Assembly (NCBI GenBank): GCA_958496175.1
Contig: OY292275.1
Coordinates: 25,335,001 to 25,399,000 of the forward strand
Direction: 5' to 3'
Source: Sisyra terminalis
Taxonomy: Eukaryota > Arthropoda > Insecta > Neuroptera > Sisyridae
DNA length: 64,000 nucleotides
A program made the position numbers and the translations under genes. Shown here in pieces: positions 12,536 to 22,799 of this stretch. The notes under the pieces were generated by a model. That model was not told the origin of the DNA and did no database searches. It saw nothing but the letters and a program-made list of their open reading frames with translations. Positions within the stretch are counted from its first letter, which is position 1. Each line of letters starts with the position of its first letter.

Positions 12536-13057
12536 TACGTACATTTCGTACGATACACTAGATTTTTCAAATTTCTATTTGACACCGTATGCACGGTCTA
12601 CCCATATAAACATATTAATAGTTTTAGTCTTTTGAGTATATACTTTGCAAATCACTTCCGAAAATCAGCAAGCTTTCATCCGCCTGCAGTTGCTCCCTAC
12701 ACCGTTTGCGAGCAACTTCATTCAGTAGTCTATTCCATCACACAGAATAAAAATGGTTACCTTTTTTTTTTAAACTTTGTGAAAAATAAATCAAAGTTAT
12801 GCTTGCAAAAAATAGTTTCCATAGGGAAATTCTAATTTTGACGAGAAAATTTCATTCGAGTTGCGTTTGAACTTAAAAATAAGTTAATTAGTCGACACTT
12901 TCCAAGTAAGATATCTATTAAAAAATACATTAATTTTAATTCCTAATTACATTTCTACTGACCAGATATCCTTTTTGAACAAAATAGTTTTCCTACTATT
13001 TGTTTTGTTGAATAAGTTGAAATAATATACATTTTCATAATTATAATTTTATTTTGA
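12536..13057. other. Unassigned stretch
   Basis: Short chance open frames only. Composition returns to AT-rich. Nothing recognised. Confidence 0.4.
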
Positions 13058-13273
13058 TAGCAAAGTACAAAATGTTGTTAGAGCTTTTGGAATTATTTTG
13101 TAAATATATATATTAAAACGTGTTTTATATTGTATAATTTTATGATTTTGATTACATAACGTATTATTAATGAAAAAAAACACTTTATTTCTATAGAATG
13201 AGTTATGTTTCTCATGCACAATTTCATTTATTTTTGAAAAAGAGATTTTGTATTTAAGAATGTTATGGAGGTA
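13058..13273 (+). repeat. Duplicated segment B, copy 1
   Basis: About 200 bp that recurs in the same orientation at 14268-14476. Shared blocks are GTACAAAATGTTG, AGCTTTTGGAATTA, CGTGTTTTATAT, ATAATTTTATGATTTTGATT and TATGTTTCTCATGCACA, then TTTCATTTATTTTTGAA. The copy ends with TGTTATGGAGGTA, whose inverse stands just before copy 2. Confidence 0.75.
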
Positions 13274-14267
13274 TGTCAAAATGCTACCAGACAACTAAAA
13301 TTAAGGAAAATGTCCCGTATTTAATGCTAAAACATCTGTAAAAATATTAAAGCGATTCACTAAAACATTCAAAAGTTATTGCAAGTTAAAAATACAATGA
13401 TTTTGCACGTAATCTTAAGGTGATTCGGTAATCGAACAGACTAAATTTATTTTTATTACCAAAAAATTCTACCAAGTATGTAACTTAAACTTTAGATAAC
13501 TAATTTTGTATTAGTTTATTTGAATTTACTACACAGTTGTAAGAAACAAATTTTAAACAAACCGAAAATGTGGTTTTTACTTGTCAAATTAATAAGTGCA
13601 TAAAAAAGTATGATAACACTGTCGTCAACTGGGATGTACCGTCTTGTATATACACAGGCAACGATAGTACATTTGGTTAGATAAAAATTAATCGCATAAC
13701 TTATCTTTGTCACACTCTTGAGTACACAGTATAAAGCGGAAAAAGAAGAAATATGTCAAAAATGTTATTTTCAAAATGTTGAGCATGTCCCACATACTCA
13801 TTAACTTCATGTGAAACAGACATATTAAAATTGCCAACCCTGCCAACCTGTGAATTCGACAGCTTTATCCCGTCTTCATTATTTTATGTAATGTTCAGTT
13901 ATTATTTCAATTTGTATTTTGTAGTTATAATTGTTTTCAAACCTGCTGCTTATCTAATGTTTTACTTATGATTAAATCATATTAAAAAAATCTACATTTA
14001 TACCTTATGAGCATCAAATCAATGATATTTTGATTTTTAAAATTGAAATCAAAACATATTTAGTCTCAAAAGTTAGTTAAACTTTTTTGTTTATTCTTAT
14101 TTTGTTTAAAATTTTTGGTGAAGTTTCCGATTTTCTTTTAAACTATATACAATTGTTTATGTATCGATCTACTTACTATGGTATGCTATACGACGTTATT
14201 ATTCACGAATTTCTATTTTTATGTACTTTTGTCTCCGATTGTACCTCCATAACAGCATAATGTACAG

Positions 14268-14476
14268 GAAGTACAAAATGTTGAAAAGCTTTTGGAATTA
14301 ATATTGTAAATATAAACATTGTAAACGTGTTTTATATAATATAATTTTATGATTTTGATTACTTAATATATTATTAAAGTTAAAAGTTACGCTTTATTAG
14401 TATAGGAAGAGTATGTTTCTCATGCACAGTTTCATTTATTTTTGAATAAGTGATTTTATATTTAAGTCATATATTG
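14268..14476 (+). repeat. Duplicated segment B, copy 2
   Basis: Second copy of the block at 13058-13273, about 1.2 kb downstream, with scattered substitutions and small gaps. Preceded near 14244-14256 by TACCTCCATAACA, the inverse of the sequence that ends copy 1. Confidence 0.75.
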
Positions 14477-14765
14477 AAATTAAAGCGATGCTTTTAAAGT
14501 ATTAAGTATATCATATACGATACACTTATAAGTATGTATAAAAGTAGTAAGTTTATGTAAATTTTGCATATAGCATTAATAATATTGAAATAATAAAGTA
14601 ATAAATTGTTGGTGTTAGTTAATGAAACTTGCGACAACAGTTATGAAGTTTTATAAAGACTCGTTGTCACATCTTGCGACATTCACCTTATTTCTTACTG
14701 TTATTGTTATTATCATCCTTCTTAGAAACATGTTCTTCACTCTAGTTTCATTCTATTTGTTTCAG

Positions 14766-15075
14766 AAGCTGCATTAACAACAACCAGAAAGGATATACGA
14801 CAATGTCACTTTAACATTCAGAACACAATCTGTTCGTCGTAGAATCGAAGAAAGCTTCATGTTATCGTTACGTGCTCAAACTTTAGGCTCAGAAATACAT
14901 TCAAGTGTGTGATTTTACAATAATATAAATACAAAGTATTTGCAACTTTGTTAATTGATTGTTAAATTAGCGAATCCATATTGAAACCATGAATATGATT
15001 AGACTGACCATATTTTTTAGATATTTAATAAATTATATTAAGGTCGCGTAACCATATAGCTTCTATTAATTCAAT
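14766..15075 (+). other. stg1: Likely 5' UTR portion of the stargazin-like exon
   Basis: A long pyrimidine tract (about 14735-14762) ends in TTTGTTTCAG at 14756-14765, a strong splice acceptor. From 14766 to the ATG at 15076 there is no competing open frame, and an in-frame TAA stands three codons before the ATG. The simplest reading is an internal exon starting at 14766 with 310 bases of 5' UTR, spliced to an upstream non-coding exon not located here. Inferred, not proven. Confidence 0.5.
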
Positions 15076-15415
15076 ATGTATCGTGGGGTAGGTGGTACTA
15101 GTGGTTTGTCAAGAACTGGCCATAACCACAGTTCAAGCGCCCCACAATTAAATTCAAACAGTGATTCGACAACACCAACGCGTGAAACACCTCATTTATG
15201 TGTTAATAATTTGGAAGCGACCGTTACTTGTTTATGGCTACTGACTCCTTTGCTTGCTTCAATATCATTAATGAGCGTCATTATCGCTGTAGCCACAAAT
15301 ACTTGGTTACATACAGAAGAAAAAATGCGCAACCCTTCATACAATGGAACTGGCGAGAAAGATTACCTATCTAAAATGACTGTTTCGGGACTGTGGACGC
15401 TGTGCTACACAAACC
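15076..15415 (+). CDS. stg1: Stargazin-like protein (calcium-channel gamma/TARP family), first coding exon
   Basis: Four-pass membrane protein of the claudin/PMP22 fold. Family members act as auxiliary subunits controlling traffic and gating of AMPA-type glutamate receptors and voltage-gated calcium channels. The exon gives 113 residues plus one base. Residues 1-45 are a cytoplasmic Ser/Thr/Asn-rich tail. The first membrane segment is about 52-73 (WLLTPLLASISLMSVIIA). The start of the first extracellular loop has NTWLHTEEKM, a sequon at N90 (NGT) and GLWTLC at 105-110, the W..GLW..C signature with W77, W107 and C110. The exon ends at C15415 before GTAAGT; reading on would stop after three codons. 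Phase 1 predicts Pro next, matching a TNPG junction in fly Stg1-type proteins. Start chosen because an in-frame TAA lies three codons upstream. The other three membrane segments are not in any exon I can find in the window. Confidence 0.88.
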
Positions 15416-16540
15416 GTAAGTTATAATTTTTCTTCCCTTATCATTCTATAATAACTGCAAACAAGGACTGCCTCATTTTATTTTTCCTTTTTGAACCATA
15501 TATAAAATTGAAAAAAAAAACAAAATTAAGTTCCAGATACACTTCAGTTCAAGAACAGTTTTTTAAATTTTTATTTACCTAAGGCAATTTTATGCTTAAA
15601 GATACCCTCGTTTTTTCATATTCATTCTGCCAAGGGTTAAATTTGCACTTATACCTCTTAACATCGTTTTTATAATAAAGTCTATTTCCTTCGCGATTTA
15701 AAAAAAACATTTAAGGTGAGTGATAATAGTTAGAAATATTTGCAGTGACTTTATAGGAACCTACAACAATCCAAATTTAATATTTTAAGGAACCGCTAAA
15801 ATACCTCTTGGTTCACCAAGTATAGATAATAGGAGACCGGTCGAGGTACGGAATTCGTTAGTACTCAGTCTTCAAAAAAATTAAAAGTTTATAGTTATTG
15901 TTTCAGTCACTAACGGCAGCAATGTCGTTGAGTTATCGAGTGTATATTGAGTTGTTATTGATTGTACACTATATTCCATTGTTCGGTTATTATTGCGATT
16001 ACTTCAAATTGAATTCAAGTACCCACTGATAAGAACTATGCATTATGTTATTAAAAATTGTTCTTTTACAATCAAAAAAGAAAATAAAGTTTATTATTAT
16101 CTAAAGAATTTATAATTTAAAATAATTTTGTTATCTATACTCTTATTTGTTCTATAACTTCTATATTTCTATTATTTTCCGTTCCTTACTATTTAAGCAA
16201 TATATAAAATACAGTACTATAGTCTAATTTATAAAATATAATTTTGCAAAAGTAAAATACAAACATGAACAAAAGGTCAAACAAAATGTATAATTGACAT
16301 ATTATCTAGATGTAATAACTGATGACATAACAATTACGAAGAGATCCAGTACTTCTTGATGACCACTGATGAATCTGGCTTGGTACGAAAATATTTTTAG
16401 TTTAATATTCAACTTTGAAAAAAAATCCTGTTACGTATCTTCAAAGGTGTATGTAAAAGTGAGTCAATTGCAAGTGCTTGTTGAAGTTAGCATATTAAGT
16501 ATTCTCTGTAACATTGATAGTAGTTAAAATAGTTGTATGT
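15416..16540 (+). other. Start of the stargazin-like intron
   Basis: Begins with GTAAGT. AT-rich, with no exon or named repeat recognised up to the fold-back at 16541. From here to the window end the plus strand is presumably intronic, if the gene continues beyond 64000. Confidence 0.5.
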
Positions 16541-17068
16541 AACTGTCTGTGAAATATGCACAGCCAGCACAACTAATAAATGGAAAAAATTGACTATGAA
16601 ATCGAATTGACAGTTGAAACAAATGACAACCATCAATTAGTTCAAATTTGAGACAATGATTGATAAAATTAATATTAAAAATATAATTGAGACAAAAGCG
16701 AAAAAAAATTATGAACTAAATTTTCGTACCGATTTCCCTATCGATATTAAAACGATATTAGTCAATTAATGAGAATTGTAAATTATCTAGTTGTTCTTCA
16801 AGCGAAGGGTGTTCCATATTACAAAATTTCAAGCAAAATTGTACCCCTTAATATCGATGGTAAAATCGGTACGAAAAAGTTCATAAATTTATTTCTTACT
16901 TTTTGGTCTTTTAATATATTTTTAGTATCAATTTTGTCAATCATGGTCTCAAATTTGAACTAACTGATTGTTGTTTTTTGTTTCAACTGTCAATTCGATT
17001 TCATTTAATAGCCAATTTTATCATTTATCAGTTATGTTGGTTGTGTGTATTTCACGGGCAGTTAATAT
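16541..17068. repeat. Large imperfect fold-back built from two opposed family A copies
   Basis: The left arm (about 16541-16760) and right arm (about 16845-17068) are inverse matches over roughly 200 bp each. The outer portion is the family A 3' half: reversed at 16541-16667, forward at 16935-17068. The inner portion pairs too: TTCGTACCGATTT, then ATCGATATTAA on the left against TTAATATCGAT, then AAATCGGTACGAA on the right. The loop is about 85 bases. Arms are visibly diverged (substitutions, small gaps) but pair end to end. The short open frame at 16769-16963 falls inside and is not a gene. Confidence 0.75.
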
Positions 17069-17254
17069 AAGTTAATTTTAACTACTTTCTGCGCCATAAA
17101 GTACCTACACTTAACATAAGACACTCAACAAGCATTTTAAATTGACTCTCTTGTACACGCTGATTTCAAGGTCGGCAAAATCATAGGATGATTTTTTCCA
17201 ATGTTAAATATTTAATTAAAGTAAAAATATTTGGTAATTATTAAATTTTACGGC

Positions 17255-17640
17255 GGGTTCATGCGTTGTCATCGAGAATAAGCAAGTATGCCAAAATTTA
17301 GCACAATAAAAGGCTGGAAAGTTGGAGAAAAATGAGAATATAATAAAAGCTCTGTACCTTGCAAACACATTATCAACAAAGTGACCTAAAAGCGAGGTAA
17401 TAATAAAAAAGACGAAGAAAAATGTTCGTTTTGCCAACAAGTGCTAACAATCACTCATCTCATATCCTCTTTAAAAACCTTTACCAATCTCCCTAGCACC
17501 ATAGCACCCTGTTCTTCATCCCCTTCATCCTGTCTAAGTTCCCACCAAAAGAAAAACAGTACCATATCCTTCCTTAAAAAAATCCAACTATACAACAAAA
17601 TTAACATCCCTTAAAATCCTGAGTCATTGATAACCCAGCA
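17255..17640 (+). pseudogene. Non-LTR retrotransposon relic: RNase H tail and CCHC-like end
   Basis: Plus-strand frames give KFSTIKGWKVGEK, then NIIKALYLANTLSTK, a stop and frameshift, then DEEKCSFCQQVLTITHLIS, and finally ISFLKKIQLYNKI near 17560-17605. This order matches the C-terminal end of jockey/I-like LINE ORF2 proteins: a 'RLRIGHT.LTH' block, a C..C...T..H....C knuckle, then 'I..FLK...LYNKI'. The last Cys of the knuckle is lost and at least two frameshifts are present, so it is dead. The minus-strand open frame at 17216-17440 is a shadow. Confidence 0.7.
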
Positions 17641-18845
17641 GTTAAAAAATGACACAAAAAAAAACTTTAAATTTATTTCAACTACAATTTTTCTTTCGAA
17701 ATTATATATCTTTGTTGAATTTTATAGTAAGAGTAATTTTGAATTATCTAGATTACAATAAATGTTTAGCGAGTTTTTCATTTTACTAAGAGAATAATGA
17801 ACTTTATAATTAAATCATTTTATTTTATTTGTTCCGTTCTTAATTAAATTGAATTAATAAATTTAATTAACTGGCATAAATTGAAAAATTGATTAAAAAA
17901 ACAATATCCAGAATGCGAAAATATAAGCGTAATAATTGCCATTTAAAAAAGGAGTAAATCTCAAAGCGAAAATGTTTCGGTCACATTGTTTTCATCAGAG
18001 AAAAACGGATGGAACAATATTTAATTTTTCGTCACACCATAAAAAAATAATACTGACTTTGACATCCAATTTTAATCCTCAAAGTTGTTTTGTTATTATA
18101 GTACATACTTATTTTATTATGGCTATATTTTAACTAAATACTCTTATGACATTGCTAAACGTTATATATTTTCATATCCAATTTGAAGTTTGGAATATTT
18201 AACTAGATATACATTTTTATTCTAAATTATAAGATGATTTCTAAATATAAAAAAAAATTATACAATTATATTTGATATCGTTTCAATTAAATGATGTTAT
18301 TATGTGATTTTTTTCAGGAAATTCTATACAACTTACATAAATGAACTAATTTATTGGCTTTGTTCCAAAATGATATGTAGCACGTATAATCAAAGCGATG
18401 ACACTTTTATTACTAAGAATTTTTTCTTCCTAACATTTATTTCATTTCCAATGAAGTAATAAATAATTTTCTTGAAAAATAGTTTATTTCTACACAAGCT
18501 TCATAAAATATTACACCAATAAATTTTCTTTTTAAGGGTCAAGGATAATTACTGTATGTTGCGTTTCCTTAGAATTTCTTTCTAGTTTTCTTCTACAGTA
18601 AAAAATATCCTGTTAATTTGACATGTTATTTACAATTTATTCAATCTACAAAGATTCATACGTTCTCTTATTTTGAAAATAATAGTAATAATAGTAATAC
18701 CAATAAACCAAATGAACATTTTTTAATCGATGAAGGACATTATTAAAGTGTAGAAAAGCGAATTTTTGGTTCTCAAAAATGTATATTTTGGTAAAAAAAA
18801 GATTTACTATAAACGAGCAAATGCGAGGTCGAAAATGATGAGACA
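17641..18845. other. Unassigned AT-rich stretch
   Basis: No exon or recognised repeat. Short (ATT/AGT)-type microsatellite near 18670-18705. Confidence 0.4.
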
Positions 18846-18860
18846 CTTATTGGTCTTCGG

Positions 18861-20062
18861 TGACGTCACAGTCCATTTGTTGATACCGAGATATAAACAG
18901 ATGATTGAGGGGTTGTTATGAAAACAATAAAAATTTACATAATTTTTCACACTTTCCATCACCGAAAATATTTCTTTATCTACCCTAAAATTACTTTCAT
19001 TTTTTTAGGGTATAATGATGGACCCACCTTCCACATCTAATTCTACACAAAGGTGTAGGGAGGAATAATTACTTTTGTTTCTTTAGATTTAGTTTTAGAC
19101 TTAAGAGTTGTAATAAATTTTGTTAGAGATATATTTATATCTGATTCAAAAATTATAAATAAAAATGATACCAAAAAAAAAAAAACAAAAAAATTTTTTT
19201 GTTTATGGAATAAAGGTTAATTGTGTTTAGTGTGTGTAAAAACTATGCTCTTCATTTATCGTTTCAATACTGAGTTCTTTAATACAATTAAGAAAAACTG
19301 TTATTTCAAACGATCAGATACAGTTAATAATTTCTAAAGATTTAAAAATTTTTGACTAGATTGGAAAATAAGGAATATTATTCTAATTTTTTTAAAAAAG
19401 ATTGTGATTGGTAAAAATAAGTTTTTAAGGAAAACTTCATTTTCGCATCTTCATTTCGAAATTAAGAGGAAGTATAATAAATCAGTTTCCGATAGTGCAA
19501 AATTGTTGCCTAAAGCGAAAAGTGTAGAAGAAGCCATACGACGATAGCGATGAAAAGTTAGCTTCAGAATGGTGTTTTGACCATTTTTGGAGGGTATGTT
19601 GGTACTAAAATGATTCGTTCATACTCCAAGTTTCAGCTTTCTGTCTTTTTATTAGCGAATAAATCGATAAAAATGATAAATCAGAAAATCATTTTTTTTT
19701 TTCAACAATGAGTTAATTTCTTTCACTGAAATTTGACATATTATAAAAGTATATAAAGACTTTACTCAAATAATAGTCTTTAATCTTCATTATAGCTATT
19801 AGAAGCAAATTATTTCTCTCCCCTATACTTCTTTGCTCAGAATTGTAAAGTGATTTCAAGGTGTAAATTAACATGGTTTTTCCTTAAAAAATTTACGAAT
19901 TGTAATTAAATATACCTGGTCTCACTAGATTTCAAAAATTTTAAATAGTTTCAATCATAAAAATTTAGTTTGAACGATTAAAATAACCATACTATTTGTT
20001 TTTAATTATATTTGTCATAGAAAAACGTCCTTGGGATTTTGAGTTTTTGTACTGTGACGTCA
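18861..20062. repeat. Possible DNA element bounded by a 12-bp inverted repeat
   Basis: TGACGTCACAGT at 18861-18872 and its exact inverse ACTGTGACGTCA at 20051-20062 are 1.2 kb apart. A second inverse pair lies inside (TACCCTAAAA near 18982 and TTTTTTTAGGGTA near 19003). Flanks do not show a convincing target duplication and similarity does not extend past the 12-13 bp core, so the element is unproven. Confidence 0.3.
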
Positions 20063-20069
20063 TTTTAGC

Positions 20070-21304
20070 TTGTTTTAGGGATTCTGAATTTATTGATTTT
20101 TTATTTCCATTTTTATTTTATTTCTTACTTTTATCAAGTAAAGTTAATAATTAATACCTACATTATGTTTTGAAATTAGTTTAGAACATTGTCAATTATT
20201 TTTAGAACATGTTCATTAGATCTATACTTAATCATTGTCGTTATAAATAGTAGGAACTTTAACAAAAACTACCGATATTCGGGGTTTAGTATAACAAAAG
20301 AACTAAAAAAAAATGCAAAATAATATTTCAAGACAACTACTATTACTATTCACTACTTAATACTATTTAGATTTAAATGGTTTGTATAAGAATTATACTA
20401 AAATTTAATGGATTATGTTATTAATTATATTATTGACCCCATATTGAGTCCTTTATGTATGCCAAAGAACTTGATTTAACATAATTTCTCTAGTTCTTCT
20501 AACTTTGACCAATCTGATCGATATACTTAAATGAGTTCTCCCACGCGCAGCAATTCAATGTCAGCATAGTTAGAGGTAATAGTACAAGGACTTCGAAAAC
20601 TATTTGGTTTACTTTATAATTCACAAAATTTTTAATTAAACCGTTCACAAAGTTTGAAATTACGAATTCTTGTAAATTTTATACTCAATTATTTATTGAT
20701 TTCGTTCAACGATAAAATCTAAATAATCGCTCAATACAACTATTAAACTATTCAATAATAATAATGCAATGTATTTATTGTTCACAATCGAATCCCCAAA
20801 CATATCGGATTACATCATAAAGTTGGTTAGAGATAATGGATATTTTAACGAACATTACCTTATTAGTGCTTTCAACGGTGTTTATACCACATACATTAGC
20901 AGTAATATTCAATTTACCTTTCTCCAATTTTTTTTCCAGAACCCACAATGCAAAGTTATATTAGTTTCCCTTACAGTAGTACAGTTAACTTTTAAAAATT
21001 GATACAAAATAATGAATTCTATATAGAGCTTGAAACAACATATTTAGTCGACATTCGCTGATGCTACGGTGCGTATAGGTAAACATTAAAAAACGTACGA
21101 GTAGATAATATTTATACCCAGATTTCATTTTATTTAATCTTTTTGATTTCCGTTTGAAATATTTTATAAAGGTAAATTTAAGCCCTTTATGAATTTTAAA
21201 GAACAAAAGCTGCTTAAATCGGTAAATTCAATATTCTATGCCTACAAGTTTCTCTGTGACCTAATACATTTTTATTATTATAGAAATTTTAACATTTTCT
21301 TATG
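20070..21304. other. Unassigned AT-rich stretch
   Basis: Two chance open frames on opposite strands (20769-21002 and 20985-21206) with no family features. Nothing else recognised. Confidence 0.4.
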
Positions 21305-21312
21305 TTTTAGAC

Positions 21313-21557
21313 TAGGGGTGGCCAACCCAAATGATCTCGCAGGTCATTTTGAAAATTCATCATAACTCCACGGGCTATTTAAAAAATTATACATCTCCTT
21401 ATTAAATTTAGATAAATTGTAAAGGGTAGACATTTTTTGGTACATACTATTCACTACTATGGTTATTATTTCGTAAGAGTGTGATGAATCTCGTGGGCCA
21501 AAAAAATTGTCAAAACGGGCCTCATGTAGCCCGCGGGCCGCAGGTTGACCACTACTG
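21313..21557. mobile_element. hAT-type miniature element with perfect 8-bp target duplication
   Basis: The ends are TAGGGGTGGCCAACC on the left and GGTTGACCACTACTG on the right, imperfect inverse repeats of the CAGGGGTGGCCAAC type known from hAT elements. The direct repeat TTTTAGAC flanks both sides (21305-21312 and 21558-21565). Subterminal GCCCGCGGGCC is typical. At 245 bp it has no transposase. The perfect duplication suggests a fairly recent insertion compared with its neighbours. Confidence 0.88.
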
Positions 21558-22389
21558 TTTTAGACTTTGATTATCAATCAACTACTATTTAGTTGATGAT
21601 TCTTGTCGTTTTTTTCAGCTCGAAAACTGTTCTCAATCTCGAAACCATTTCATTAAATATTTAAAATTGTTTGCACTTACTTATACAGCAAAATTTATAA
21701 CAATTCTGACGTTAAAATTTGAAAATTTATGTGAAATATATAAATTATGAGCTTTTTTTCGAGATATTAGGGAAGAATTAAATTACTTATTAAATTTATC
21801 ATCAAATTATTCCGCATGCAAGTTCAAAAGAAATAACCAAATAAGGAAACACAAGTATTAATGAAATATTTATAATTAAACCAAATCTTAATACATCACA
21901 CATAGTTAACCGTGAATTCCTAAACCATTTTTTTTATTTCTATTCCAATCAAAGTGCAAAGGCTTGACTTTTTTTTGTTTAATATTAATCTTATAGTGTG
22001 CCATGTAGATGAAGTGGAAGATATTAACTAATGTACAAAGTGCAAAAATGAAAAATTCAAAACGATGGGCTTATTTGTTATTAAAATTTTAAACTAAGAA
22101 ATAAAGATTGAAGTTTTTTTCATATGATTTAATTTCAATTTTCAATTTTTGTACAGATATATCAATGTTGTAATAGGTACTTTGCTTCTAAGCAAAAATT
22201 ATGATTTTACGGTAGGAGAAAATACCCTATGAATTTAGATTTACTTTGAATGTTAAACACGGAGCTTAAGTAGTCGTAGTTTTCGATTCGTTTAACTTAG
22301 ATGTCTGATTTTTTACAGCTATAATAATTCTATATCTGTAATACATAGTAGTAGATCGTTAATTTACGTTGATTCCAATATGATACTTA

Positions 22390-22470
22390 CATGCTGGGCC
22401 AGATTAACCTATAGACCAATTAGACCGTGCCCTAGGAGTCCTAGGGCTTTTGAGGTTCAAAACGTTCTAA
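22390..22470. mobile_element. DNA-transposon end fragment with 19-bp palindrome
   Basis: CTGGGCCAGATTAACCTATAG resembles the 'GGGCCGGATTAA' ends of some hAT-like insect repeats. At 22429-22447 stands the perfect palindrome GCCCTAGGAGTCCTAGGGC. No matching second end or target duplication found, so this is a fragment or a chance likeness. Confidence 0.35.
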
Positions 22471-22656
22471 CTCGACAGTAACCAATGACGGTTAAAATAA
22501 ATAATTTTCAGAGATGTACGATATTTATTTTTTTTTTTTTTTTGAAAGTCATCTATATCCAAAAAAATTAGTGCAATATATTGAAATAAAATAAAACATA
22601 CTTTTATAAACTAAAGCATTTAACATATTTAAAAAATACCTTATTTTAAATGACTT

Positions 22657-22773
22657 AATGAATAATAATGTATGTCTTACGACTCAATTTCTTTCTTGAT
22701 TACGACGCGTTTCAACAGTTTTTGGCTGTCATCAACAGGTAATTGAGTCATAGAACATACATTATTATTCATT
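22657..22773. repeat. Fold-back family C, copy 1
   Basis: Arms of 33 bases at 22657-22689 and 22741-22773 are inverse matches (AATGAATAATAATGTATGT and CGACTCAATT against AATTGAGTC and ACATACATTATTATTCATT). The loop holds GACGCGTTTCAACAG, then TTTTTGGCTGTCATC, shared with copy 2 at 34598-34825. The tail after the right arm (TTAATTTATTAATTCTGACG, then CGGAAATAATAA) is also shared with copy 2. Confidence 0.75.
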
Positions 22774-22799
22774 AATTTATTAATTCTGACGCGGAAATA

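Noticed and set aside
16769..16963. 64-codon plus-strand frame
   Set aside because: It lies in the loop and right arm of the fold-back and has no protein likeness.
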